A DNA stretch of 64,000 nt from Stictocephala bisonia (Eukaryota; Arthropoda; Insecta; Hemiptera; Membracidae): the NCBI GenBank assembly GCA_035578905.1, contig JAQJVL010000201.1:372001-436000 (forward strand). The letters run 5' to 3'. The notes under the pieces are model-generated. The model searched no databases and was not told the DNA's origin. It saw nothing but the letters and a program-made list of their open reading frames with translations. The position numbers and the translations under genes were made by a program. This document shows positions 40,085 through 52,746 of this stretch, piece after piece (within the stretch, counting starts at the first letter, position 1; each line of letters begins with the position of its first letter).

Positions 40085-40868
40085 TAGAGCGTTGAAAAAG
40101 TATGGAACTACACCTTCATTTCTCTTAAATGGGTCCAGATAAATAATTGAGATTTAGTATACATCTGAAGTAAGTTTTTTTCCTATTTTTTTATGCAGTT
40201 TTTAATTTTTTTCAACCTAGAAGATTTACCCCCCTGGCCCGGAAGGGAGGGCTCGGGGAGGATATTGTAAAAAGTTTAAATGAAAGACTGTGATGAGTTG
40301 CCCATCATTTTAAAGCATATATTTTTTCTGAATAAGATACCGCAAGTCTCAAGTCAAAAGAACCACTCTATCATAAATAGCGACTGGTTAATATTTCTTA
40401 TCTGTGGTATTTGAGTGGAATTCAACATGTTGTAAAAGCCAGATATGAAGCTAGGTATTTGATTAAAGAAATAGAAAATTATCTTAAAATGATACTATTG
40501 GCATAATGGTACAAATAACTCTTAGAACGGAACTGGCTTTTCGAACATGACGAATTCTAACCCAAATATCACAGCTAAGAAAGGTTAACCAGTCGCCATT
40601 TCTGATAGGGTGGTTCTTTTGACGTGAAACTTGTGGCGTCTTATTCAGAAAAAAATAGTCTTTAAAATTTTCGACACTTCATCATAGCTTTTCATTTAAA
40701 CTTTCTATGATACCCTCCACGGACTCTCCTCTCTAGGTTGAAAAAATTACAAACTGCATCAAAAGATAGAAAAAAACGTTCTGCAGAGGTACACCAAGTC
40801 TCAATCACTTATCTGGACCCATTTAAGGGATATGAAGGGGATTCCATACTTTTTCAACACCCTGTATA
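40085..40868. mobile_element. long fold-back (palindromic) MITE
   Basis: Left arm about 40085-40440 and right arm about 40530-40868 are inverted copies with scattered differences. Outer ends: GTTGAAAAAGTATGGAA on both arms, within TATAGAGCGTTG / TATACAGGGTGTTG. Shared internal landmarks include AAATGGGTCCAGATAA and AAGAACCACYCTATCA. A TA at both edges fits Tc1/mariner-type target choice. RNA from it would form a long hairpin. Confidence 0.88.
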
Positions 40869-43181
40869 GATTTGTGCCTGTTTTTATATACCTTCCCTTC
40901 CATAATACCATCAAATTATTTAAAGAGAACTCTTTTCCGGGGGAATTAAATGTTTTTCATCTTGTTGTTGGGGTAGTCAACTGCAGCCTTATTTCATATA
41001 AGTGGTTATTTTGCTTGAATCAAATAAAGGTAAAGTAATGTTAAAAGTAAGTGATTCCTTGACATAGGCCTATACTCACAAAAACTTGTTTTGTACAATG
41101 GTTCGTCCCGCAATACATTTCCAGATGGGACATTTGCACAAAACCTAAATGTAGTACAAGTCAATGATATGTTTTTAACTCTGGCATGATAAGATTTTTC
41201 TATTGAAAAATGTGAGAATTATGTCTAGCATTACAAGATCGAAAAATATATTCTGCTGTTGGATTATTTTCCATAATAATAATTTTAAAAATCCATAACA
41301 TACTAAAATAGTCAATTGGTTCATCACATGGCAAATTAACATGTTATCCAGTATTTTAGGAAACAAAAACACTTTCATTTCAGGCTTAGTCAGACTAATA
41401 AATATTGGTCGGTGTTGATTCTGATTTGTTGTTATGTATTATGTTGTATTTGAGTAGCTGCAAGTTGTGGTTCGGTATTAGATGTTGAATGAATAGGTTG
41501 GTTACTCAGTGTTAAGATCACATAGTGTGGTTGATGGTTGAGTCTGGGTTCTTGAAGTTAATATTTGAGGTTGACATATTGATATGGAATGTCCTTTTGT
41601 TCATTGTTAGGATGATGACTGTATATTTAAACAGAGCTGGCTGTTGTTTGCTGAAAGCTGAGTTGTACCACAATCTCTTTCATAGTTTTCATAATCAACT
41701 CAGAACCAGAATCACTACCACTATCATTTGTTATGTAGGCTTCTAGCTGTCACCACTACTGTAGCAATACTGATCTCTCACTACCTGGTTATTTATTAGG
41801 ATCGTGAACGTTTTCACCTTTATAAGAACTCACTTTTAGTTTAAATCGTAAAATATGCTACAACTATAAACAATCTGATTCAAACTAAATCATAACTTCA
41901 ATAATAACCATACTAGTCTGGTCAAAGGAAGAGAATGACTCAGAGTACCAGGAAGTGAAAAGGAATGAGTGCAATGCTGATGGGCGTCCGTCCGCTGCAT
42001 ATGGCAATCCGCCACTGAAATGCTAAAGGAGTTAATCATGGTTTGATATGTTCACTATGGTACACTAGATAACAGTGGTCAAAATACAGAGATCTGTACT
42101 GTTCTTGCATCTAGATAAGAACTTATCTGTTCATCAGTGAACAAGAACAATATTTTTCTCTGCATGCAGACAGATTTGTGATGTCTGTTCAAATCAGTAT
42201 GACAATATCCAAAAGCTCTTGTTGCTTTAATTCCAATATTTTCAAAATGTAAACTATGTAGTTTGTTTTCAATACAAACTTATAATTCATAAATTGATGA
42301 AAAAAACATTCTGAAAGGATACATTTTATATCCCTTGAGTACTCTCCAAGAAACTACCAAGTTTCTCATATAACTCCTAGGTTTTAGTAAGTTTGTTGTA
42401 CGATATGTTTTGCTCACATTATTAATCTGCGCACTAAAAGCTAAAAACATTCACCCAAAAATCACGAAGGTTTGTGAAATTTATTTATAAATTAACTGTA
42501 TATTAGTGAAGTTGAGAATTGATATTGGTCACTTAATATGTTCAAATTATTAAATTTAATAATTTGAACTGTATATTAATTTATTTATTTAAATTATGAC
42601 TTATTTAACAGATGTGCAGAAGCTAACACAAATTTATGTGTGATAAATTTTATTTATAGGATTTTGATATTATCACTTCCTTGTGACAGCCATATTCAGT
42701 TAATTTAGATATAAATTTCACATACATAGAATTGTTAAATTAAACACAATATTAAACCAATAAATTTTAAGAAATATTTTTTATGTGTAGTCTGACGATG
42801 ATAACCTTGTCTGGTGATGACAATAGCTCTAACGAGAGGAAAAAGTTGTTGAATTATGTCAACCAATACCAAAGTAATATACCATGTTAGAACATAGAAT
42901 TATTTAAATAAATTCAGTTATATTTTACAAATTGATATGACTCTCAAATTTGTTGTATATAATTGATTGATACAATGTTTACTGAGAAAATATCTCTAAA
43001 ACATACATTTTAGTAATAAATAATTTATATCAATTTAATAATAATAAGTGCTTAATAACATTTTTAGTGTTTTTAAAAATCAGTTTGGTTACCACTATTT
43101 ATATATTTGATTTATGTTATTTTCCAAAAAAATCATTTTTCCATATAATAAAAATTCATAGAATTATGTAGACTTTATTAA
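40869..43181. other. no recognised gene
   Basis: About 2.3 kb of AT-rich sequence. Short open frames only; a small AT palindrome lies near 42540-42590. Nothing else identified. Confidence 0.5.
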
Positions 43182-43450
43182 CATGTTCACTGCAGCCGAC
43201 AGGTCAGCTGGGCAAGGCATACCATGCATACAACCGGCGAACCAGTCACTGGTCAGTTGTATTGTACACATTAAGTTGGTCTGGTATTACTGTAAATGAA
43301 TTTAACTTAAGTCTTAGATAGCAAAAGCTTGTTCCGTTTATATTTCATCATAAGGCAATTGTCAGTATTTTTAGGAGCAAAAGTAAATAAAACTAAAAGA
43401 AGCTTTAGCACGTGAGACAAGCTTTTAGCGCATTTTCAGCAATGAACGTG
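43182..43450. mobile_element. TTAA-flanked piggyBac-type MITE
   Basis: 269 bp between TTAA at 43178-43181 and TTAA at 43451-43454. Ends ACATGTTCACTGCAGCCG and, reverse-complemented, ACACGTTCATTGCTG are related to the ends of the coding element at 46158-48362. No coding capacity. Confidence 0.78.
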
Positions 43451-43454
43451 TTAA

Positions 43455-44150
43455 TAACATATGGAGCTATCTGTAATTCTTATTTCTCTATGGAATTTCC
43501 AAAAAGTTAATTTCTATTTTTAAACTCAACTTTATTATACCAGTTTATTAGAAAATTAATGTTTTACTTTAACTCTCTACTTAACTATGTTTGTATAATT
43601 TATTTATAAATAGAATGCCATATGTCATCTTTACTTAGCCATTTGTTGTACATACTACTTGGCTGTAATAATTTAAAAAATCGATCTTAAGTGGTTAGTT
43701 GCTTTAAAGAACATTTTTTGGTGAGATTAAAACAAACACATTACATAAATAAGTAAATAACAAAAAAAATGTTACCCTATGCATCATTTTGTTGAAAATT
43801 ATTAATTCTTTGATGCCATAGTTGCCTAATGGTGTCCCTACTCCTAAACTCTCAATCTGGAAATCAAGAATTAATCATCGACTCAGACAAGCCTTCATAT
43901 ATTACTTTTGTATATGATGAAATCTTGTTATATTGCAGTAATTTAGTCACTGCTGTTTACGTGAGATTATACACTGTCATTATTTGTTCCTTATCTAGAC
44001 CGGATTTGAAGGGGAACAGAATTTTCTAATTTGTTTCATGGAAGTGTCTGCTCAGCTGGCAGATATTGTTTACTTCCTGTGTCCTTTTTTACAGTTTTGT
44101 TTATACGTTTTCATATTGATTTATTCGTATTGAGGGTTTTTTTTCTCTAC
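43455..44150. other. unrecognised sequence
   Basis: AT-rich; no coding or repeat signal recognised apart from a short open stretch at 43829-44029. Confidence 0.45.
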
Positions 44151-45200
44151 AAGCCACCAATGTTCAGCTGTTTGTGAAGCCAAACTGTGAACCTCTAACA
44201 AGAAGGAATTTTAAGTCTACAAAGCTTGGGGGAATTTCCTTCTAGTTCTTTGTCAAGAGAGTTATAACTTCTAGTCCTAGTGCCAACAAGAGTAATTCTA
44301 TGGTTATGTAGTAGTTCAACACACAGTGGGATCAAACAAAACCAATTATCATGAGTCACATTTCTGTTAGACATAGATATGGGCTCACCATTCGTTCAAC
44401 TATGCTTTTAGCAAGAAGACATTGTCAAATCTCTTATCAAGAATTTGAATCTGTACAGAGACATGATCAAGGGGGAAAATTTAATCCCTTGGTCATCTCT
44501 GGCCCAACATCTTCCAAGTGTTGGTGAGACATTTTCATAACCCCAAGCATTTGCAATAAACCAATAACTTTTCATATTTCAGCTAAGTTTGTTGTTTTAC
44601 TGCGTCTTTCTAGATTGTAACAGACTTTATTCTTATTAATGTATATATTTTTGTACTCTTATCAATATGTTATTTACATATTCGATCATTTCATTAATAA
44701 AAGAGTTATTAATGAATTATTAATAAATGCCTCCAAGGGAGACTTGGAATCCCTTGCTGCAGGGTTGATGTAGCTAACACGAACTCTAATCACATTGCTT
44801 GCTCTTGCTTGTCTTTGGATAGGCATTGGTTGTACATTCCACAGCATTTTACCATCTATGCATACATAACCACTTTGTCCATTTCTTCTCTTTGCAATTA
44901 GGTTTTGTTGTACTCGTAAGACGTACTGTCGTGTAGAGGTATTTTTTTCAATGTTGTGTAAAAATCACTAGATACTTCAAAATTTTCATTCTCATCCTGG
45001 TTTATGAACTTCTTCCCTTAACTGTAAAATTCTGAAGCCGTCATCAACTTCATTATTGTTATTTTCTTCATTATTACACTCCTCTGCAAAAAGCTGCATT
45101 GCAGAATCGCCAGACTGCGATCTTCTGTTAGTAGTACTTTCCTCTCTTAGCAAAAGTCTATTTATTTGATGTTCCTCATCGGAATCAATTTTATTTTAGA
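44150..45200 (-). pseudogene. decayed piggyBac-type transposase, N-terminal half
   Basis: On the minus strand: an acidic N-terminal region, 'RRNGQSGYVCIDGKMLWNVQ' with 'PMPIQRQARASNVIRVR' (the conserved W..xPP..R..A.NI.R block), 'SPLEAFINNSL', then 'VIGLLQMLGVMKMSHQHLED' (the G.L...GV.K..H..LE.LW block). Stops and frame changes are numerous. It is more diverged than the copy at 46158-48362 and appears unrelated to its insertion. Confidence 0.65.
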
Positions 45201-46803
45201 ACTATAACTTTAAATGTTTAGTCACAATTAAAAAAAAAACAAACAAAGTACTATTTACAATAAAACACTACAATATTTGTACACTAAAAACTACTACTAC
45301 AATATTTGTAACCCCGGTTAGCCAAAATCGGGTTAACCTGAACCCGGGTCAACCGAAACAGTTCCGTAAATAATTATAAATACAGTACGTAGTACAGTAA
45401 TAACAAAACCATACACTATAAGTACAAAACTGAACTAATAACTGCACATAATGTTGGTTTTCCACATCAAAACAAAGAAACTGCGGCAATAACACCACTC
45501 ACGATCCAAGCAGCTGACAAGACTGTAAACGCAAACAAATGTTGTAAATAACACATTACTGTATTACGTTGTCTGAAAACGATTACGGGAATTCCAAAGG
45601 CATCTAAGTGCAAATGTCGTGGCCGAATGAGTTGTCGCCGATGATTCTGAAGAATTTTCGAATTAGATATTGTAGAGGCAGTGTTGCAGCTTGCTGACAA
45701 TGCAACAGAAAACCAAAGCAGATGACGGGCGGAATCGGAAAAGTAACACCTGACAACGGGTTTAATGCTTTAGTATTAGAGGTAAGTAAATTTTTACTGT
45801 ATGGCCTAGACAGAAATTTTACTAGAGATTCGTTTCTAAACAAGTTAAATTACAATCACTTTTGGTATTATTTTAGGTTGCCCTACAATTTTGGAACAAT
45901 GCAGCGAATCGACAACTACTGACATCCTTCTAATTAAGAGATGGCGGCACATCGCCGCTCGAAAACGATACCAAGGACTTAAAAAAGCAAACAAAAATCA
46001 ATGATTTCTGTAATAGTTAATTTACAATGCTGTAGTAACTTCAGTTGTTCAGTTAATGTTATTTCCCAACCCATTATAAAATTGTTGCAGTTGAAATAAA
46101 ATACTATATTATATAGACATTTTTTGTAAATTAATTTTTTTTTACACACCATGTTAAAACGTTTGCTGCGGTATAGCCGAAAATAATTTTGACTATGTGC
46201 GAAAAATTTATATTTATGTTTTGCTTACCTTAGGTATTAGTAATGATGTTGACGTCAATATAAGTGGTTTCTGGTCCCATTTGAGATGATAAGGCGTCAT
46301 TTATGATGGCACCGCCCGGGCGGTGTTCCACACTCAGGACACACATCTCGGTCGGTGGCGCACATGTGTTGAACGCTGCGAGGTCACTTCAATCTCATAC
46401 AACAGTTTTCAGTGTTATATATGTCACATAAATTACAAAATATATGATAGGATCAAAATTAAAGTATATTAGGTCTTATTTACAAAGTCCACCACTGTGC
46501 CGTAAACTTTACTTTTTGTGGTAAGTGTCAAAACACGCACCAGGACAAAGACCAGGGGAACCTGGACATGCCTCACACAAATCTGGAGTGTTTCCTAATT
46601 TTGCCTTTAGCACAAACACGGCAGTCTTTAGTTTTGGACCTTTTTGAGTCACCTCTAAACCCTAATTTTGTCAGGGTGTGAGGCATGCTCCACGCAGTGG
46701 TAAGAGTTGAACTGGATCCGCTGGCTTTGGAAACATACATTCCAATAGGCTCATTCTAAATTCATAAAAAGGGATTTTCTTTGTATTTATATCAATGCTG
46801 TGC

Positions 46804-47367
46804 CTATTGTAGAGATGGAAAGAATTTGGAGGGTATGGCAAACAGTTTTTTGTACCAGCGGAGGGTTTTTCTTTCGGGTATTATGCCATCATCATGTCCC
46901 CTCTTGTCTAAACTTTTCATGAATGCATTGTATTTTACAATGGGCAAAGGTTTTATTCTACTTTGTCCTCGTGCATTTATGGATTCAACCATATCATTTT
47001 CATATTCCGTGGATAGATAAGAAACAACCTGTTTATCTCTCCATTTGCCTACAAGTACTTCTGAGTATCTAGCTATGGTTTCTCCTGTCTTCAAGTTGGC
47101 AGTCTTCACTTCAGTAGGTAAGTATGTTCTTTCCATCCTCAGAGTACCAGTGGAATAGGTCCCATTAGCTAAAAGCTTGGGTGCTAATACGAACGAATTG
47201 TAATAATTGTTCATGTAGATGCTATGTCCACAGTCAAGTTTCCCTTGCATCAGTTTCAGGACAACGTTTGCAGAGTGGCCTTTTCCTCCAAGGTCATCAA
47301 GTGCACCACAATAAACCATGAACTTCAAAATAAGCCCATATGGATCACTCATTGTATAGATTTTCAT
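46804..47367 (-). pseudogene. piggyBac transposase, second catalytic part, active-site Asp changed
   Basis: 187 codons. 'SDPYGLILKFMVYCG' follows the KYG..KF motif. 'HSIYMNNYYNSFVLA' should read MDN: the second catalytic Asp is Asn here, which would abolish activity. 'TYSTGTLRMERTYLP', 'GKWRDKQVVSYLST', 'PIVKYNAFMKSLDKR' (third Asp kept) and 'TLRWYKKLFAIP' match the family. A C-terminal Cys-rich finger (CRVCAKGKIRK) is readable in another frame at about 46560-46640. Confidence 0.88.
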
Positions 47368-47651
47368 CCCATATTTATGCTTTTTATTTTTGATATATTG
47401 CCTGAATTTCGGACGACCTCTCCATAGAATATACTTTTGTCTATAGAAAGTTCTCGCTGGGAATAGAAAGTTGACATCATTTTTTGGTTGAAATAGTCAA
47501 TTACATACTTCAATTTGTTCAATTGGTCATTTTCATCTCGATTGTCAATGTCACTAAAACACAGACAGCTCAAAATCACTAAAAATCCGTCTCTTTTCAT
47601 AGTTTGAAAAACAAGAACCAATGAAGAGCCAGTGCTTCTCTCAGTAGTCAT
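47364..47651 (-). pseudogene. piggyBac transposase, first catalytic part
   Basis: 95 codons with 'FSDIDNRDENDQLNKL' (the usual FxDNxxR..D.L.K), 'KYVIDYFNQKMMSTF' and 'ELSIDKSIFYGEVVRN', where the Asp of SIDKS is the first catalytic residue. The frame then runs off ('NSGNISKIKSINMG') and a 1-base shift leads to the next piece at 47367, overlapping by 4 bases. Confidence 0.85.
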
Positions 47652-48463
47652 TTAGTCTAGGTAGTTTCACTGATCCGGTATGGAGTAAAAGACACAAAAA
47701 ACATTTTCCACTGGCAAATTCTTGAATTAGGAGTTAGTTTGGGCGACGTCATAAATACTTTCAAGGCATTTCTGTTAGTATAGTTTACAATCGTGTGCAA
47801 AAACTCCTCATCCACCAGCATAGAATATAAATCTATCGGCTTCGCATCGTCTGGGATTGGAATTAAAATTTTTCCTCCTTTGTAAATGCAATGGGCCTCA
47901 TTCCGTTAGTGTTTGGTGCCCAAACAGGCAGATTTATATCATAATTGGGATCTTCTTCTGTCTCAGAATCTGTTTCAAATACTTCATCGTCTGTACCATC
48001 AGCCACCGGAAGTTCCTCATCACTATCGTCACTAAACTCACTGTCCGATTCATCTAAAGACGCTTGTGAGCTCTAGATGCCATTATTAATACTAAAAACT
48101 ACTATTTACACATAATACTACAAAGTACAGTAAACAAAAGTGTTCAAACAAACACAGGAGTAGCGATCACAACCGCGAACGGAAGGTACTGAGGAAACAC
48201 TAGGACTCGTTGATGTGTGAGGACAACAAATCACCCGTCTCTCACACAGTGTGGCAGCACACTAACCTAATGTTGTTGTTACGGATCTCTCCGGCCTGGG
48301 CGGTGGCGCGCACCGCAGCAACGATGACTATCCCATCTGGAAGGTGGTCCGCAGCGAATGTGTTAATAGGTTATTTTTAGCATATGATGGTTTAACCGTA
48401 AAATTGGTTATCCGAAACGGCTCTCCCCCCCTTTATTTTGGTTCACTGGGGTTCTACTGTATT

Positions 48464-50435
48464 AAAAAAACACAAAAATGTTTGATCGGTAAAAAATTAA
48501 CCATCAAAGGAGACTCACGAAGGTACACTCCAGGTTTCTTAAACATGAGCGGTGACACATAGTTTTCAACCGAGACCTTAAGCGATCTGCAGGCACACTA
48601 AGTCCATAGGGTTGGGAGATGTGTAAGTGGTAGGAGAGGGATTTAAGAAGAAAGCTCCTGAGATGTTTCGTTATTAGCACAGCATGCCGAGTAAAATAGA
48701 AAAATGTTTACAAATTACTTAACAACCGGAGTAAACCTCTGTTATCTCACCTCTCAAAGGTTAAATAATACAAAAGTGTATCTAGCCAATTTATATTGCC
48801 ATATTCACACAGAACATTTACTGCTGAAGAGAATGATATATGATAAAACATACACGTATATATTATTACACAGATATATTACAAAAATCTATGCACCTAC
48901 TACTAGTTCTGTAATCTGAATTTGTGTTACATGTTGATATATAAGAATAACAAAATAATGTATTCAAATATTGTACAAAACTATATATTTTGTAATAACT
49001 ATATTAAACATGTTAAAATTTTAGCTATCTTAGATTTATAAATCTCCATTAATAAGTAGTTTTTTCAGTTAGGGTCCACTAATTTTAATAAATTATAAAT
49101 TTTACAAATTCAAATATTTTTAACGGGAATTAAAATAAAGCTTAACATGCTACACAACCTTTTCTTTCCGTTTGGAGTTTCCCAAGATACAGGGATTCAA
49201 CATATTTTAGATTTGAACATTATTTGCTGATCATAAGTAAAGCATTGTAAATGGTTAAGTGAACCATAGTTTTAAAGCTTATTGTATGTTCTTTTGAAAA
49301 AAATAATTGTTTGTTTCCAACATAATTAAATATGAAAATAGCAGTAAAAAAGAAATTTAATTCAGCATTCAAAGAATTTTAAAAACAAGTGTATAATGGG
49401 TATTTCAAAACTATGTGATTTGAATCCATTGCTTTTTGTTTGGATAAATCTCGTATTTTAAATGCAATGAAATCCATTTTTTCTATTTACCATGTGAGAT
49501 TTAATGGGGTTACTGCAATTTTACCTTTCCACGCCAAACCATTAGGCCTGAGGATATTGCAACCGAGTGGTCTGAAACATCCTGTATTTGAGAAAAGTAT
49601 TAAGTGTTTCATAAAATAAACTTGATAATAATTATGGTTGAAAAAATGTTAATAGTCTATTAATTCTTATGTGATAAGAATTGTATTAGTTAATAATAAT
49701 CTAATAAACAACATTTAATGCAAAAGCATTATTTGTTTTTGTTATAATTTTACAATGATAGCTGAGTCAAAGGTTATCCACTGATTAAAATGCAGCTGAA
49801 CTTAATTTTTTTGTAGAAATTGTCAGTATCTTACACCAGTTTAAATCGTTTTGATTTTAAGAATTTAATATATTGAAGGGGTAAACTTTTGAAGTTAAAA
49901 ATAAACTGATGGATTAAGTGTAGTAAATGCACTGTGGTGTTGACAGCTTAGTAGAAATTGTTACTTTTTTCATAACAAATTTATCTCTGACTCAATCTTG
50001 CTTTTTAAATCTTTGTAATACAAATTCTTTTCTGTCTTCCACACTGATTATCGTTTGATTAATACTATAAAAACAACAGTTTAAATAAATATACAGTACT
50101 AGCATGACACCTGTGCTTTGCTATGGTTAAAACATTTGATTCTGCTGTTTTGAAGGTCTCCTTCATAACCCTTCCAATCCACCCATGTATCAATCGAAAT
50201 ATCCTTATTTATTATGTACAATACTACATTGAATGGTGTTTTCATTACAGCATGTAAAATTTAAAGAATTACATCAAAATGTTTCAATCTAACATCTTGC
50301 CTTCCTCTTCATTATGTGCCATCATTAGGATGGAAGGATCGTCAAGAGCTTCTTAAGGATGTAGATTGGAAGAATTAGTAGTATTTTTTTTCATCATGTT
50401 ATATTTTTGTAAATTTATGGATTATGCAAACTTAA
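48464..50435. other. no recognised gene
   Basis: Nearly 2 kb of AT-rich sequence to the 3' end of the Helitron. No coding motif or clear repeat recognised. Confidence 0.5.
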
Positions 50436-51329
50436 TTATAGCGCCTCTTTATAAACAACATTGACTGCACGGCCTTCCTGCTTTAGTATTATTAGGTTTT
50501 GAGGAAAGCTCACTCTGGAACAGGCAACATAAAGTTGGCCATGTGAAAAGCTGTCATATGTCAAGTTAACTCCAACCATCTTGACGCATGATTTGTTTAT
50601 AGTGATACAAAGCAGACTCGAACCGGGAACAATTGAGGTTTGAACTGAAACGGTATATCAGATGGGACCAGAGGTATGCGAGGGATAAAACGTGCTCCTC
50701 AACCACAACCTGTACACATAATGGCTTCTATTAGGTTTTTTATGAAAGGATGTGACTTTGAAGTCTGGTACCGTTACATAATTTTAGTGGCTGAAGGTTC
50801 CTCAACAGCATTATAGGTGCACCTGCCTTTAAAAAAAGATTATGTTCGGGAAGGCCTGGAGGATTTAGGGTGTGAAGGAACTCAACTGGATATTGCACAG
50901 CATCTTTAATTTCTCGACTGAATCCACTGACTTTTAATGTATTTCCACCCTTGAAAGTCCCTCTAACAGCTTGTTGTTAATTTCTGAAGAAGTTTCACTT
51001 TTAGTGGTTAAAATTACTCTTTCTATAAACTAAGCCATGTCTTTAATTGAGATATTTTGAATGTCTGGGTACACTGTTGTAGTCAAAGTTTCAGTATCAG
51101 TCACCAGCTGGACAAAGGTATCAGGTAATTTCATGTTTCCTTTTTCCTCTGTTAAATCACTATTCCCTAGTTGTATGAGGAAGTATGACAATTTTCTTCC
51201 CAACTCATTGCATTTATTGTGGAACCTCATATTAATGCTTAAAAAAAGGAGCTTCACTGAAGACCATAAGTATGATGACTTCAAACTTGCTTTTACCTCA
51301 TCATGTGTTCCCCTGGGTACTACTGGCAA
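50436..51329 (-). pseudogene. PIF1 helicase C-terminal part
   Basis: 51329-51030 reads 'MPVVPRGTHDEVKASLKSSY' and 'LWSSVKLLFLSINMR'. 50950-50640 reads '[20 protein letters not shown]' and '[20 protein letters not shown]'. 50640-50436 reads 'TINKSCVKMVGVNLTYDSFS' and 'HGQLYVACSRVSFPQNLI', with the natural end 'VVYKEAL' before TAA. The Gln after KS in motif V (KSQGQ) is lost. Frames change several times. Confidence 0.88.
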
Positions 51330-51515
51330 GGTCTGTCTAGTCTCCTGCCAAAAGCACTGTTATACGGATGTGATTTATGTTGCTACGGATGTCTTGCAGT
51401 GTTCTGTCTACATTTTCAAACCCCTCTGTTTGCTCCCCTGGTTCCTGTGGACCATAGTACATTCATCCTAAACAATAAGTTTACTTTCTCTTAATACCTG
51501 TGTAATATTACTCTG

Positions 51516-51842
51516 CTAAGAGATGTTGCACATTGGGTTTTCATTATTGATGGGATTAATGGGAAGTTTGAAGGCTGAATGAGCTGTTCTCCCCCCTTCT
51601 AAAAGAGATGCTGCAATACCAGAGGAGGCAATTGCAATATTCCCATTTCTTCTTAATCTGGAAAGTATGAGGTTTATGAAAAAAGCTTTTCTTGTGCCTC
51701 CTGGAGCGTTCAGAGAGAAAACTTGACCAGACTCCCAAATACCACTGGCAATAACTTCTTCATATATTGTTTTTTGGCCAGCATTAAGAAGTGGTTCTTT
51801 CCCTTTAATATACTTCGTGAGTTCGGTAGGATTGTAAGCCAC
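51516..51842 (-). pseudogene. PIF1 helicase N-terminal part with damaged Walker A
   Basis: 108 codons. 'GQKTIYEEVIASG' leads to 'FSLNAPGGTRKAFFINLILS'. The Walker A GGTGKTF is GGTRKAF here: Gly to Arg and Thr to Ala, so ATP binding is probably lost. 'NIAIASSGIAASLLEGGRTAHS' followed by 'AFKLPI' (motif Ia/II region) is preserved. A frameshift follows after 'NPMCNIS'. Confidence 0.88.
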
Positions 51843-52037
51843 TTCTCTTAGTTACTCGAGGTTAGCAGTGAACTCTATACTGCCACGTAAGAGTATGGGA
51901 AAACCATAGTTTTCTAGAGACTGACCTCCCATAGCTAAGACACAATCCTTAATAAGTAACAAACATTTGTTGTATAGTAAGGTTTCAACTTTTTCATCAT
52001 GAACATTCATCGATTCTCTCTTCAACTCTTGCCTGAT

Positions 52038-52723
52038 TTATTCAGACATAATATCATTGTGATTTTCCCACAGTGAAATAGGATCTGAAACCTGACAAAA
52101 CACCAGAATTATTGCAATGAGGTTGCGGATCTTGTTAGGGAATTCTGAGACAGATGCTTCTTGAAGAGTTTGATCCCAATTCGAATTATCCTCAAGCAAA
52201 CCTCGTGCTCGGCAAGCATCCTTGAATGTAGAATAAACAACTCCTGCTACAGTCTTCAGGGACGTAAAAGATGTAGGCCCTCTCACATCATGAAGTAGTA
52301 ACCGAAGATGGTAACACTCATAATTATTTGGATACACAGTGTACACTCTACCTAGTACTTGACCTTTCTTCACTCCAGGGAAACCTGCTACTTGTTCTCC
52401 TTTCTTTCTTCTTATAAATGTGTTGCCTTTCCAAACATAGTACTGTGTAACTTCCCAGTACAACAATGATCAAGCAAAATCATCTGTTGCGCATAGCTGA
52501 AAGAAGACCAAGAATGTTGTCTTAGGAGAATTAGCTATTTTATCCAAAATAGTATTTGTGGTAAAATATACTCTTTGGCCATTTTCAAGGTGAACAGCAA
52601 GATGATGTACTGGAGGAAAACGTTAGTGTATTGAGAAGCATAGGATACGCCATACAGCCTCGGAGCTACTGATGTACCGGCCAGTCTCATAACGGAACAC
52701 CTCATCGTGTTGATTTTCCACAA
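52038..52723 (-). pseudogene. Helitron region between Rep and helicase
   Basis: Two open stretches (52535-52723 and 52038-52466). The second has 'KKGEQVAGFPGVKKGQVLGR' and 'VYTVYPNNYECYHLRLLLHD' followed by 'VRGPTSFTSLKTVAGVVYST', the well-known Helitron block (G R .. . P ... E.YYLR.LL..V.GP.SF..L.T). 'TFKDACRARGLLEDNSNWDQ' continues it. Confidence 0.88.
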
Positions 52724-52746
52724 CGAAAACTGCCCGGTCTGTGCCC

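Larger units (their letters stand above)
46158..48362 (-). mobile_element. piggyBac-type transposon, 2205 bp, TTAA-flanked
   Basis: TTAA at 46154-46157 and 48363-48366. Ends: left AACGTTTGCTGCGGTATAGC, right (complement) CACATTCGCTGCGGACCACC. The transposase is on the minus strand: N-terminal acidic region (about 48080-47850), catalytic pieces (47651-46804) and a Cys-rich tail (about 46700-46500). Confidence 0.88.
45308..48463. mobile_element. possible pogo-type element containing the piggyBac copy
   Basis: At 45308-45370 lies a TIR-like block with CCCCGGTTAGCCAAAATC and repeated GGGTTAACC/CCCGGGTCAACC motifs; at 48380-48463 a similar block ends CACTGGGGTTCTACTGTA, whose complement TACAGTAGAACCCCAGTG is a typical pogo/Tigger end. 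The left end proper is not preserved. The TTAA-flanked element 46158-48362 lies inside. Confidence 0.4.

Noticed and set aside
42540..42600. Palindrome of AAATTATTAAATTTAATAATTT type
   Set aside because: Short and of pure A/T; expected by chance at this composition.
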